NCBI GenBank assembly: GCA_017854585.1
Contig: JAFMHK010000010.1
Location: 50,728-94,686 of the forward strand
Length of the DNA stretch: 43,959 nt
Reading direction: 5' to 3'
Source of the DNA: Paracoccaceae bacterium
GTDB lineage: Bacteria > Pseudomonadota > Alphaproteobacteria > Rhodobacterales > Rhodobacteraceae
Shown here: piece by piece, positions 7,599-16,426 of the stretch
Layout of the letters: each line of letters begins with the position of its first letter
Position numbering within the stretch: the first letter of the stretch is position 1
Notes under the pieces: model-generated
Databases searched by the model: none
Told to the model about the DNA's origin: nothing
What the model saw: only the letters and a program-made list of their open reading frames with translations
Translations under genes and position numbers: made by a program

Positions 7599-9143
7599 AT
7601 GCTGGATGATCGCCGCCCGGAAAGCCTTGCGAAAACGCACACCGTCACCTTCGAAGGGCTAGAGGCCCGCCGGGTGGAGGTGCAATGCGCCGTGACGCCG
7701 GGATTGCCGGCGTTCACCATTGTGGGGCTGCCCGACAAAGCCGTATCCGAGGCCCGCGAACGGGTGCGCACGGCGCTGACCTCCATGGCGATCGCGCTGC
7801 CGTCCAAGCGCATCTCGATCAACCTTTCGCCCGCCGATCTGCCCAAGGAGGGCTCTCATTTCGACCTGCCCATCGCGCTGGCGCTGCTGGCGGCGCTGGG
7901 CATCGTGCCCCGTGAACGGGTGGATGACGCGATGGCGATGGGTGAGTTGTCACTGGACGGGACATTGGTGCCGGTCATCGGGGCCCTGCCCATGGCGCTG
8001 GCCGCCGGAGAGGACGGCCGTGCGCTGTTGTGCCCGCTGGCTTGTGGCGGCGAAGCCGCGTGGGTTGGCGCGACCCCGGTTTTCGCCGCAGCGTCGCTTG
8101 CCGAGATTATCGCCCATCTGACCGACCGGGCACCGCTGGACCCCGCCCGTCCCGGCGAAATCGTTTCCGCGCCGTCGGGCAAATGCCTGTCGGAGGTGCG
8201 TGGGCAGGAACGCGCCAAACGCGCGCTCGAGATTGCGGCGGCGGGCCGTCATCATTTGTTGATGGTGGGTGCGCCGGGTTCGGGTAAATCCATGCTGGCA
8301 GCCCGGTTGGCAGGTCTGTTGCCGCCACTGTCCGCACCCGAGGCACTGGAAACCTCCATGATCCACTCATTGGCGGGGTTGCTGACCGAAGGCGGCATTT
8401 CACGCACCCGGCCGTTTCGCGCACCGCATCACACGGCCTCCATGGCGGCAATTGTCGGGGGCGGTCGCGGCGCGAAACCCGGCGAGATCAGCTTGGCGCA
8501 TAATGGTGTGCTGTTTCTGGACGAATTCCCCGAATACCCGCGCGCAGTTCTGGAAACGCTGCGCCAACCGATCGAGACGGGCGACGTGGTCGTGGCGCGG
8601 GCCAATGCCCATGTCACCTATCCGTGCCGCTTCTTGCTGGTCGCCGCCGCGAACCCGTGCCGATGCGGGCATCTTTATGACGCCGAACAGGCCTGTTCCC
8701 GCGCGCCGATCTGTGGCGAGGATTACATGGGCAAGATCTCAGGGCCATTGATGGACCGCTTCGATATCCGGCTGGAGGTGCCGCCCGTCAGCTATGCCGA
8801 TCTGGACCTGCCGCCATCCGGTGACACGTCGGCGGTGGTTGCCGCGCGCATCGCCGCCGCCCGCGCCGTGCAGGCCGATCGTTTCGCGCGGCTTGCCGCC
8901 CCCGCCCGCGCCAATGCAGATGCCGAAGGCGCCCTGCTGGATGCCATCGCCACGCCCGACGCCGACGGCAAAGCGATGCTGATGAAGGCCGCCGAACGGT
9001 TCCGCCTGACCGCGCGCGGATATCACCGGATCTTGCGGGTTGCGCGTACCATCGCCGATCTTGAAGGGGTTGACGTGGTCGGCAAACCCCACATCGCCGA
9101 GGCAATCGCCTATCGGCTGGTTGCCAGTCAGACCGAAAAATAG
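7599..9143 (+). CDS. YifB/ComM family Mg-chelatase-like AAA+ ATPase
   Basis: 514-residue protein of the YifB/ComM family. In Vibrio, ComM is a hexameric helicase that drives branch migration during natural transformation. The N-terminal Lon-protease-like domain (about 10-170) includes PGLPAFTIVGLPDKAVSEARERVR, without evidence of peptidase activity. The AAA+ module shows Walker A GAPGSGKS (224-231), HHTASMAAIVGGG, Walker B GVLFLDEF and a cysteine cluster (NPCRCGH...C...C) typical of the family, then LMDRFDIRLEVPPV. The C-terminal Mg-chelatase helical domain contains RLTARGYHRILRVARTIADLEG. Its TAG stop pairs with the stop of the convergent gene in a terminator stem (9136-9182). Competence function here is not shown. 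Confidence 0.94.
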   Translation: MLDDRRPESLAKTHTVTFEGLEARRVEVQCAVTPGLPAFTIVGLPDKAVSEARERVRTALTSMAIALPSKRISINLSPADLPKEGSHFDLPIALALLAALGIVPRERVDDAMAMGELSLDGTLVPVIGALPMALAAGEDGRALLCPLACGGEAAWVGATPVFAAASLAEIIAHLTDRAPLDPARPGEIVSAPSGKCLSEVRGQERAKRALEIAAAGRHHLLMVGAPGSGKSMLAARLAGLLPPLSAPEALETSMIHSLAGLLTEGGISRTRPFRAPHHTASMAAIVGGGRGAKPGEISLAHNGVLFLDEFPEYPRAVLETLRQPIETGDVVVARANAHVTYPCRFLLVAAANPCRCGHLYDAEQACSRAPICGEDYMGKISGPLMDRFDIRLEVPPVSYADLDLPPSGDTSAVVAARIAAARAVQADRFARLAAPARANADAEGALLDAIATPDADGKAMLMKAAERFRLTARGYHRILRVARTIADLEGVDVVGKPHIAEAIAYRLVASQTEK

Positions 9144-9182
9144 GTTACGAAAAATCCGGGATTCGCGATTCTTTGTAACCTA
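9136..9182 (-). terminator. Strong terminator whose stem joins two stop codons
   Basis: TAGGTTAC (9141-9148) pairs perfectly with GTAACCTA (9175-9182) and continues for eight more positions with one wobble and one mismatch, loop CGGGATTCGC. The left TAG is the yifB stop and the right CTA is the esterase stop. On the minus strand the stem is followed by TTTTT (9136-9140), so it terminates esterase transcripts; plus-strand termination lacks a T-run. Confidence 0.8.
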
Positions 9183-10103
9183 TCTTCGCATCGCACCGGG
9201 CATGGCCGGGCCCCAGACCTCGGTCAGAAACGCCGCCGCGTGGGTCAGCGCAACCCGTGCCTCGGGGATCATGCCGTCCAGAAATTGCCAGACATGGGGC
9301 GCGTCGGGCCATGTCTCCACCCGCACGATTGCCCCCGTTGCGCGCAGCTTGTCGGCCATCCGCACGGTATCATCCCGCAAGATCTCGGTTTCGGAGACTT
9401 GAAACAAGACCGGGGGCGCTGAGGGGAAATCGGCGAAAAGCGGCGAGATACGCGGATCCTCGGGCGCCACGCCGCCATTGGTTGCAAACCTGACCAGTTC
9501 GGGCAGGCGATGGGCAGGCAACAAGGGGTCGGCACCGGCATTTTCGGTCATCGACGCGCCCGAGCCGGACAGGTCGGTCCAAGGTGAAAACCCGATGAGA
9601 GCAGCGGGCAAAATGCCCTCGGCCGCCAAATTCGCAAGCAGGCACAAGGCGAGGCCGCCGCCCGCGCTGTCGCCGCCCACCACGATATCGGCGGGGGCAA
9701 AACCCTGATCCAGAAGCGCGCCCCATGCAGCACGCGCGTCCAGCAGTGCGGCGGGCAGCGGGTATTCCGGGCCAAGACGATACGTCGGCAGCACAAGCGG
9801 GTAACCCGACAACAACGCCAGTCGCCCCGCCATCCCGCGATAGCTGTGCGGCGATCCCGCGATATAACCGCCACCGTGGAAATAGAGCAGAACGCGGCGG
9901 TGATCGGACTTGGGCGTCGTGACCCACAACATCTGCGGCGGCCCCGGTTGCGTGGCAAACATCACGCCACGCGGCACCCGCAACCCAAAGCGTGAAAACA
10001 TCGCGAACGAGCGGCGCAGGTCATCCGGGGTTCTTACGTGAGACAGCAAAGGTTTGGCTGTGTATCGCAAGACAGTCGCCAGAAGAGCCAACCGCATGCT
10101 CAT
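9180..10103 (-). CDS. Alpha/beta hydrolase, hormone-sensitive-lipase (HSL)-type esterase
   Basis: 307-residue serine hydrolase of the HSL/family IV esterases, which cleave short acyl esters. The oxyanion-hole motif is YFHGGGYIAGSPHSY. The nucleophile elbow is VVGGDSAGGGLAL (GDSAGG). The acid is in SETEILRDDTVRMAD and the histidine in WPDAPHVWQF, in the expected order. No signal peptide is apparent, so it should be cytoplasmic. The ATG at 10103 lies 5 bases after the gshB stop; an ATG at 10097 is an alternative. It is the last gene of the rsmI-yraN-gshB run and ends in a strong terminator. The natural substrate is unknown. Confidence 0.88.
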   Translation of the reverse strand: MSMRLALLATVLRYTAKPLLSHVRTPDDLRRSFAMFSRFGLRVPRGVMFATQPGPPQMLWVTTPKSDHRRVLLYFHGGGYIAGSPHSYRGMAGRLALLSGYPLVLPTYRLGPEYPLPAALLDARAAWGALLDQGFAPADIVVGGDSAGGGLALCLLANLAAEGILPAALIGFSPWTDLSGSGASMTENAGADPLLPAHRLPELVRFATNGGVAPEDPRISPLFADFPSAPPVLFQVSETEILRDDTVRMADKLRATGAIVRVETWPDAPHVWQFLDGMIPEARVALTHAAAFLTEVWGPAMPGAMRR

Positions 10104-10108
10104 GAGCC

Positions 10109-11056
10109 TTACCCGCCTGCGCGGCGGCCCTCGATCGCCTCCCAGATCATCGCCGCGATATTCGCGCCATCAAAGCGCTCAAGCTCCTGAATTCCGGTGG
10201 GAGAGGTCACGTTGATCTCGGTCAGCCAGCCGCCGATGACATCGATCCCGACGAACACCTGCCCTTTTTCGCGCAGGGTCGGGCCGATCCGATCGCAGAT
10301 TTCCAGTTCGCGCGCCGTCAGACCGGTCTTTTCGGCGCGACCGCCCACGTGCATGTTCGACCGCGTTTCGCCTTCTGCGGGCACCCGGTTGATGCCACCA
10401 ACGGGCACCCCATCCACCAGAATGATGCGTTTGTCGCCGGCACTGACATCGGGCAGGAATTTCTGCGCGATCAGGGGTTCCCGATTGATGCCGGCAAACA
10501 ACTCGTAAAGCGAGTTGAAGTTGCGGTCATTCGGATCAAGCCGGAACACGCCCGCACCGCCATTGCCGTAAAGCGGCTTGAGGATGATATCGCCATGCCG
10601 CGCCTTGAACGCCTTGAGCGTTTCAAGATCCCGCGCGATGGTGGTCGGCGGGGTCAGATCCGGGAAATCCAGCACCAACAGCTTTTCGGGGTAATTGCGC
10701 ACCCAAAACGGGTCATTGACCACCAGCGTGGCGGGGTGGATCCGGTCAAGAATATGGGTGGTGGTGATATAGCTCATGTCGAAAGGCGGATCCTGACGCA
10801 GCCACACGACGTCGAAATCGGCCAGATCGACCTCGGCCATCTCACCCAGCGTGAAATGGGCGCCCTTCACGCGCTGCACGGTCAGGGGCCAGCCACGGGC
10901 CGTCACGCGGCCTTCTTGATAGGCGAGCTTGTCGGGCGTGTAGTAGAAGAGCGAATGACCGCGCGCCTGCGCCTCTTCCGCGATGCGAAACGTGCTGTCC
11001 GCGTCGATGTTGATGGGTCCGATCGGATCCATCTGAATTGCCACTTTCAACGCCAT
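10109..11056 (-). CDS. gshB: Glutathione synthase
   Basis: ATP-grasp ligase joining gamma-glutamylcysteine and glycine, the second step of glutathione synthesis. 315 residues, matching E. coli GshB. The prokaryotic N-terminal domain begins [20 protein letters not shown]; next come [14 protein letters not shown] and [13 protein letters not shown]. The ATP-grasp part shows [16 protein letters not shown] (glycine-rich loop), [36 protein letters not shown] and [29 protein letters not shown] metal and product residues. GGAGG lies 6 bases before the ATG. It follows yraN after 80 bases and shares the operon direction with the esterase downstream. Confidence 0.97.
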   Translation of the reverse strand: MALKVAIQMDPIGPINIDADSTFRIAEEAQARGHSLFYYTPDKLAYQEGRVTARGWPLTVQRVKGAHFTLGEMAEVDLADFDVVWLRQDPPFDMSYITTTHILDRIHPATLVVNDPFWVRNYPEKLLVLDFPDLTPPTTIARDLETLKAFKARHGDIILKPLYGNGGAGVFRLDPNDRNFNSLYELFAGINREPLIAQKFLPDVSAGDKRIILVDGVPVGGINRVPAEGETRSNMHVGGRAEKTGLTARELEICDRIGPTLREKGQVFVGIDVIGGWLTEINVTSPTGIQELERFDGANIAAMIWEAIEGRRAGG

Positions 11057-11136
11057 GTCATTCCTCCGTCATCGCACACAAGATACATGGAGCGATGCGG
11101 CGCGGGGTGCAATGGCCCGCAGAAGCGGCGGAACAG

Positions 11137-11487
11137 TCAGACCAGCGCGTTGTGGCGCAGTTCCATGCGCCCCTGTCCGTCCACAAGGGCCACATCGACC
11201 CGGCACGGTGTGAGGTTGCCGGTGGGCAGAAAGCCCAGATATTGTTCGGCACTTTGCATGATCCGGGTGATCTGACGATGCGTCAGGGACGCCGCCGCCC
11301 CAGACAGGCTTTGGCGTTTCTTGACCTCCACAAAGATGATTTCGCCATCCTTTTCGACGATCAGGTCAATTTCGGCCCCATCGGCCCGCCAGCGCCGGGC
11401 CAGAATCACGTGGCCGTCACGCGCATAGGCGCGCGTCACCTGATCTTCGGCCGCCTGGCCGGACAGGTAGGAAACAAGGCCGCTCAA
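11137..11487 (-). CDS. yraN: YraN family (UPF0102) endonuclease-like protein
   Basis: 116-residue protein of the UPF0102/YraN family, predicted restriction-endonuclease fold, usually beside rsmI and lpoA. The nuclease core is visible as VILARRWRADGAEIDLIVEKDG followed by IIFVEVKKR, giving the E-x-D...E-V-K arrangement of PD-(D/E)xK enzymes. No biochemical function is established for the family to my knowledge. The start is TTG at 11487, overlapping the rsmI stop in a TTGA junction; the frame offers no better start. Translation is probably coupled to rsmI. Confidence 0.9.
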   Translation of the reverse strand: MSGLVSYLSGQAAEDQVTRAYARDGHVILARRWRADGAEIDLIVEKDGEIIFVEVKKRQSLSGAAASLTHRQITRIMQSAEQYLGFLPTGNLTPCRVDVALVDGQGRMELRHNALV

Positions 11488-12377
11488 TCGTCGCGCCCCA
11501 AGGCCAGCGCCCGTTGATAGACATCCCTGCGGGGCAGGTCCAAGCGGTCGGCGACCATGTTGCTGGCTTCTTTCACCCGCATGGTTTTCAAGGCATCGCG
11601 CAAGGCATCCTCCACGGTTTCGTCATCAACGGCGACCGGGCCACCCCGGTCGATCACCACCACCACCTCACCCTTCAGGCTGCGCCCTTCGAGCAGTGCC
11701 AGCACGTCCGCAGCCGGGCCGCGAAGAACCTCTTCAAAGCGCTTGGTCAGTTCGCGGCACACGGCAATCTGCCGATCACCGCCGCAAACTGCCACGACAT
11801 CCGTAAGCAAACGGTTAATGCGCTTGGGGCTTTCATAGAGAATGATCGTGGCCTGCACCTGCGCCAGTTCGGCCAACCATGTCTTGCGTGCGCCCGCCGC
11901 CGGGGGAGGAAACCCCGCGAACAGGAACCTGTCGCTGGGCAGGCCCGAAACCGTCAGCGCCGCCAGCACCGCCGAGGCGCCGGGTGCGGCAAAGACCTGC
12001 GCGCCCGCCTCAAGCGCCGCGCGTCCCAAGGGAAAACCGGGGTCCGCCACCAGCGGCGTCCCCGCTTCGGAGACATAGGCAACCGATTTCCCCTCAGCGA
12101 GGGCGCGCAACAGACGGGGGCGTTGGGCGGGGCCGTTGTGATCGTGATAGGCGATCAACTGACGATCACCAAGGGCAACGCCGTGGATCTCCATCAGCTT
12201 GCGGGCCGTGCGGGTGTCTTCGGCTGCCAGCACATCGGCGCTGGCCAGAATATCAAGCGCGCGCAGGGTGATATCGCGGGCCGATCCGATGGGCGTGGCC
12301 ACGAAATACAGACCCGGAGCCAACTTGGTTTTCCAAGCCGGTCCGGCGGCAGTCCGCTCTTTTGGGGTGTCTTGCAT
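11484..12377 (-). CDS. rsmI: 16S rRNA (cytidine(1402)-2'-O)-methyltransferase
   Basis: SAM-dependent tetrapyrrole-methylase-fold enzyme that 2'-O-methylates C1402 in the ribosomal P site. 297 residues. Family blocks: GLYFVATPIGSARDITLRAL, LAAEDTRTARKLMEIHG, SVAYVSEAGTPLVADPGF, VFAAPGASAVLAALTVSGLP and ILYESPKRINRLL. The start at 12377 is supported by GGAG 8 bases upstream; the frame stays open to 12587, but that extension would run into the divergent lipoprotein gene. The C-terminal tail ...RDVYQRALALGRDD is typical. It overlaps yraN by 4 bases and is divergent from the lpoA-like gene, the conserved yraL-yraM-yraN neighbourhood. Confidence 0.95.
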   Translation of the reverse strand: MQDTPKERTAAGPAWKTKLAPGLYFVATPIGSARDITLRALDILASADVLAAEDTRTARKLMEIHGVALGDRQLIAYHDHNGPAQRPRLLRALAEGKSVAYVSEAGTPLVADPGFPLGRAALEAGAQVFAAPGASAVLAALTVSGLPSDRFLFAGFPPPAAGARKTWLAELAQVQATIILYESPKRINRLLTDVVAVCGGDRQIAVCRELTKRFEEVLRGPAADVLALLEGRSLKGEVVVVIDRGGPVAVDDETVEDALRDALKTMRVKEASNMVADRLDLPRRDVYQRALALGRDD

Positions 12378-12468
12378 TTGGGCCGCTCCGGGGACGTTTA
12401 CTTGCCTGTCCTGACCGACTAGGGTTCGCCGCATCCATCGTCCGGCGTGTTCAGGGAGACAGTGCGTC

Positions 12469-13638
12469 ATGTTCACCGCGTTCAGCAGGCTTCGCAACCC
12501 GTTACGGCTTTTGTCCATCGTTGTCACGGCAACTGTGATCGCCGCGTGCCAGCCTATCGGCGGCGGCGGCGGCAACGGCCCGCGCATCAGCGGCGAGGTT
12601 GTCGAGGTGGCGATGTTGATCCCCTATGGCTCGGCACAGGGGGGTGACGAGCTGGTGGCGCGCAGTCTGGAGAACGCGGCACGGCTGGCGGCCTCGGAAA
12701 TGCGGGGCGTGACTGTCAATATCACGGTCTACAGCACGGCCGGACAGGCAGCGCAGGCAGCAAGTGCTGCCCAGCAGGCCGCATCCGACGGGGCCGACAT
12801 CATCATCGGGCCGTTGCGCTCAGATGCGGCTGCGGCAGTCGGGATCGCCGTTGCGAACAACAATATCAATGTCCTGAGCTTTTCCAACAACACCGAGATT
12901 GCGGGTGGAAACGTGTTTGTGCTGGGCAACACCTATGCCAATACGGCCAACCGGATCATCGGCTATGCCGCGCGGCAGGGCCGCAACCGATTGATGGTGA
13001 TCCACGCGCAAAACTTTGCCGGCGAAATCGCGCGTGACGCGGTCGTGGCAGCCGCGTCAAATGCCGGCGCGACGGTCGTGGCCAACATCGGGTATGAATT
13101 TTCGCAGACCGGGGTGGTGAACGTTGTTCAAAGCGTCACCAGTGAGATTCGCGCGACGGATGCAAACGGCGTCGTGCTGACATCGGATGCGGCGGGCGCC
13201 CTGCCGCTTTTCGCGCAATTGCTGCCGGAGAACGGTCTGGATACGACGGCGGTGCAGATGATTGGCCTTTCCCGGTGGGACACCCCGCCCCAGACGCTGG
13301 AATTATCGGGCCTGCAAGGCGGTTGGTTCGCGATGCCGGACCCCGATGCGACGGCCCGGTTCAATGCCAACTATCAGGCCGCTTATGGCGAAAACCCGCA
13401 TGTTCTGGCGGCCTTGGCATATGACGCGGTCGTGGCCATCGCCGAGACCACGACAACCCAAGGTCGGTTGGGCGCTGCGGAACTGACAGCGTCCTCTGGC
13501 TTTAACGGCGCGGGCGGGGTATTCCGCCTGAGATCCGACGGCACGAATGAGCGCGCCATGGCGATCGCACAGGTAATTGACAACCAGGTGGCCGTGATTG
13601 ACCCCGCTCCAAGACTCCTCGGCTTTCCCGGTTTCTGA
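12469..13638 (+). CDS. Penicillin-binding protein activator, LpoA-like lipoprotein
   Basis: 389-residue outer-membrane lipoprotein candidate with a type 1 periplasmic-binding fold; E. coli LpoA uses such a domain to activate the peptidoglycan synthase PBP1A. The signal peptide ends in the lipobox VIAAC with Cys27, then a Gly-rich linker. The rest looks like a Leu/Ile/Val-binding-protein domain: VAMLIPYGSAQGGDELVARS, GADIIIGPLRSDAA, VLSFSNNTEIAGGNVFVLG and ALAYDAVVAIAETT. The N-terminal TPR-like half of gammaproteobacterial LpoA is absent, as usual for alphaproteobacterial versions. GGGAG lies about 10 bases before the ATG. Position opposite rsmI supports the assignment. The end overlaps glnD by 41 bases. 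Confidence 0.85.
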   Translation: MFTAFSRLRNPLRLLSIVVTATVIAACQPIGGGGGNGPRISGEVVEVAMLIPYGSAQGGDELVARSLENAARLAASEMRGVTVNITVYSTAGQAAQAASAAQQAASDGADIIIGPLRSDAAAAVGIAVANNNINVLSFSNNTEIAGGNVFVLGNTYANTANRIIGYAARQGRNRLMVIHAQNFAGEIARDAVVAAASNAGATVVANIGYEFSQTGVVNVVQSVTSEIRATDANGVVLTSDAAGALPLFAQLLPENGLDTTAVQMIGLSRWDTPPQTLELSGLQGGWFAMPDPDATARFNANYQAAYGENPHVLAALAYDAVVAIAETTTTQGRLGAAELTASSGFNGAGGVFRLRSDGTNERAMAIAQVIDNQVAVIDPAPRLLGFPGF

Positions 13639-16426
13639 CGCGAACCCGCGCCAATCCCCCAAACCATCCGACCCGGGCACATTGATCTGCCCGGCGGATG
13701 AGATTTTCGATGAAGCCGCCGTCAATGCGCGGATCGATGCGCGGCTGGAAGGGGAGCAAGACGCCGCCCAAATCCGCGCGATTGTCGTAGCCGAACTGCA
13801 GGTGGCCCAAGATGCAGGGCGCGCCGCCATCGCGGCCGCATTCGCCGCCGCGCCATTGTCGGCGCGCATGGTCACGCGGTCCTACACCCATCTGACGGAT
13901 GGTTTGGTGAAGACGGTCATCGGCGTTGCCACCACCCGTCTGCATCCCAACCCCAATCTGACCAGCGGCACGCGCATGGCGATCATCGCCGTGGGGGGGT
14001 ATGGCCGGGGCGAAATGGCGCCATATTCCGACGTCGATTTGCTGTTCATCAGCCCGTGGAAGATCACGGGTTGGCAAGAGAGCGTCATCGAAAGCAGCCT
14101 ATACATGCTGTGGGATCTGCGCCTGAAGGTTGGCCATGCGAGCCGGACGATCAAGGATTGCCTGCGGCTGGGCAAACAGGATTACACCATTCGCACCAGC
14201 CTGTTGGAAACGCGGTTCCTGATTGGCGATGCAACACTGGGCGTGGAACTGCAAACGGCCCTCCGCAACCAGTTGTTTGCAAACACGATCAGCGAGTTCA
14301 TTGAGGCAAAGCTGGACGAGCGGTCCACCCGCCATCGAAAGCAAGGCGGCCAGCGGTATATGCTGGAACCCAACGTCAAGGAAGGCAAGGGCGGGCTGCG
14401 CGACCTGCAAACCCTGTATTGGATCGCGAAATACGAACATGGCGTGGACCGGGCCGAAGACCTCGTGGGGATGGGTGTATTCACCCGCGACGAATTCGAG
14501 GTCTTCGATGCGGCCGAGCGGTTCTTGTGGACGGTGCGCTGCCACCTGCACCTGATTGCAGGGCGGGCGATGGACGCGCTGACCTTCGACATGCAGGTCG
14601 AGGTGGCCGCGCGGATGGGCTATGCCGATCATTCGGGACGCCGGGCGGTCGAGCATTTCATGCAGGACTATTTCCGCCACGCGACCCATGTGGGTGAATT
14701 GACCCGCATCTTTCTGACTGCGCTGGAGAGCCGGTTCGTCAAACCCGAGCCTGCGATTCTGGGGTTTCTGCGGGGGCGGTCGCGCCGCAAGAAGCTGAAA
14801 CCCGGTTATGCGGTCAAACAAAACCGTCTGACGGTCGAGAACGAGGCCGATTTCTTCAGCGACAAGCTGAACATCCTGCGCATCTTCGAGGAGGCGTTGC
14901 GCACGGGATACCTGCTGCACCCGGACGCGATGCGCGCAATTTCCGCAAGGCTGGACCTGATTGACGAAAGCCTGCGGGCCGAACCGGAAGCGCAGCGGAT
15001 CTTTCTTGATCTGCTGTTGAAAAAGGGCAACCCGGAGCGTGCGTTGCGCCGGATGAACGAACTTGGCGTGCTGGCGGCGTTCATACCCGAATTCGCGCCG
15101 ATCGTGGCGATGATGCAGTTCAACATGTACCACAGCTATACCGTGGACGAGCATATCATTCAGGTGATCTCGACGCTGGCGCAGATCGAGCGGGAGGAAC
15201 TGATCGAGGAACTGCCCGTCGCCTCGCGCATCTTGAAAAAAGGTGTGAACCGCAGGGTTCTGTATGTGGCGTGCTTGCTGCACGATATCGGCAAGGGCCG
15301 GAAAGAGGACCATTCCATCCTTGGCGCGCGGATTGCCCGCACGGTCGCCCCGCGCCTTGGGCTGAAGCCGGCGGAATGCGAAACGGTTGAATGGCTGGTC
15401 AGATACCATCTGCTGATGTCGGACATGGCGCAAAAACGCGATATCGCCGACCCGCGCACAGTGCGCGATTTTGCCAAGGCGGTGAAAACGCGCGAACGGC
15501 TGGAACTGCTGACGGTGCTGACGGTATGCGATATCCGCGGCGTCGGGCCGAACACATGGAACAACTGGAAGGCCACGTTGCTCCGCGGGCTTTTCCGCGC
15601 CACTGCCACCGCGCTGGATACCGGTCTGGAAGATCTGAACCGCGACAAACTGGAAAACGAGGCCAAACGCGCCCTGCGGGAGGCGCTGGATGGGTGGGAC
15701 AAGGCCGACCTGAAGATCGAGATGGGCCGCCATTATGGCCCCTATTGGCAAGGTCTGGATCTGGCAAGTCAGGTTACGTTTGCCAACATGCTGCGCGATC
15801 TGGGAGCCGATGAAATACGCATCGACACACAGCCGGACGAGGACCGGGACGCCACGCGGGTCTGCTTTGCCCTATCGGATCATCCCGGTATCTTCTCGCG
15901 TCTGGCCGGCGCGCTGAGTCTGGTCGGCGCGAACGTCGTGGACGCCCGGACCTACACCAGCAAGGACGGGTTCGCGACGGCGGTGTTCTGGGTGCAAGAT
16001 GCCGAGGGCGCGCCCTATGCCTCCAGCCGCCTTCCCCGGCTGGAGGCGATGATTCAGAAAACCCTGATGGGCGAAGTCGTGGCATCGACCGCGTTGGAGG
16101 GGCGCGACAAGATCAAGAAGCGCGAGCGGCCGTTCAACGTGCCGACGAACATCACCTTCGACAACGAAGGGTCAGAGATCTACACCATCATCGAGGTGGA
16201 CACTCGCGACCGGCCCGGCCTGCTTTATGACCTGACCAAGACACTGGCCGCGAGCAACATCTATATCGCAAGCGCCGTTATCGCCACCTATGGGGCGCAG
16301 GTGGTCGATGTGTTCTACGTCAAGGACATGTTCGGCCTGAAGCTGCACACGGCGGCCAAGCAAGAAGCGCTGGAGCGCAAGCTGCGCGCCGCGATCGTCC
16401 GCGTCGCCGAACGGGCGGGAGCCTGA
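13598..16426 (+). CDS. glnD: [Protein-PII] uridylyltransferase / uridylyl-removing enzyme
   Basis: Master nitrogen sensor: uridylylates PII proteins when glutamine is low and removes UMP when it is high. 942 residues in the normal domain order: nucleotidyltransferase (AVGGYGRGEMAPYSDVDLLF, ~131-150), GlnD linker, HD hydrolase (ACLLHDIGKGRKEDHS, HD at ~562-563) and two C-terminal ACT domains (ALSDHPGIFSRLAGALSLVG and EVDTRDRPGLLYDLTKTLA). The first start in frame is TTG at 13598, with AGGTGG upstream, inside the preceding lipoprotein gene; a second TTG at 13682 lacks a ribosome-binding site. The N-terminal 30 residues are low-complexity, so the exact start is uncertain. The stop overlaps murJ (TGATG). 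Confidence 0.95.
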   Translation: MTPLQDSSAFPVSDANPRQSPKPSDPGTLICPADEIFDEAAVNARIDARLEGEQDAAQIRAIVVAELQVAQDAGRAAIAAAFAAAPLSARMVTRSYTHLTDGLVKTVIGVATTRLHPNPNLTSGTRMAIIAVGGYGRGEMAPYSDVDLLFISPWKITGWQESVIESSLYMLWDLRLKVGHASRTIKDCLRLGKQDYTIRTSLLETRFLIGDATLGVELQTALRNQLFANTISEFIEAKLDERSTRHRKQGGQRYMLEPNVKEGKGGLRDLQTLYWIAKYEHGVDRAEDLVGMGVFTRDEFEVFDAAERFLWTVRCHLHLIAGRAMDALTFDMQVEVAARMGYADHSGRRAVEHFMQDYFRHATHVGELTRIFLTALESRFVKPEPAILGFLRGRSRRKKLKPGYAVKQNRLTVENEADFFSDKLNILRIFEEALRTGYLLHPDAMRAISARLDLIDESLRAEPEAQRIFLDLLLKKGNPERALRRMNELGVLAAFIPEFAPIVAMMQFNMYHSYTVDEHIIQVISTLAQIEREELIEELPVASRILKKGVNRRVLYVACLLHDIGKGRKEDHSILGARIARTVAPRLGLKPAECETVEWLVRYHLLMSDMAQKRDIADPRTVRDFAKAVKTRERLELLTVLTVCDIRGVGPNTWNNWKATLLRGLFRATATALDTGLEDLNRDKLENEAKRALREALDGWDKADLKIEMGRHYGPYWQGLDLASQVTFANMLRDLGADEIRIDTQPDEDRDATRVCFALSDHPGIFSRLAGALSLVGANVVDARTYTSKDGFATAVFWVQDAEGAPYASSRLPRLEAMIQKTLMGEVVASTALEGRDKIKKRERPFNVPTNITFDNEGSEIYTIIEVDTRDRPGLLYDLTKTLAASNIYIASAVIATYGAQVVDVFYVKDMFGLKLHTAAKQEALERKLRAAIVRVAERAGA

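Noticed and set aside
14099..15751. 550-codon open frame antisense to glnD
   Set aside because: Glutamine/arginine/histidine-rich text typical of the shadow of a high-GC gene; no ribosome-binding site or family features; glnD is certain.
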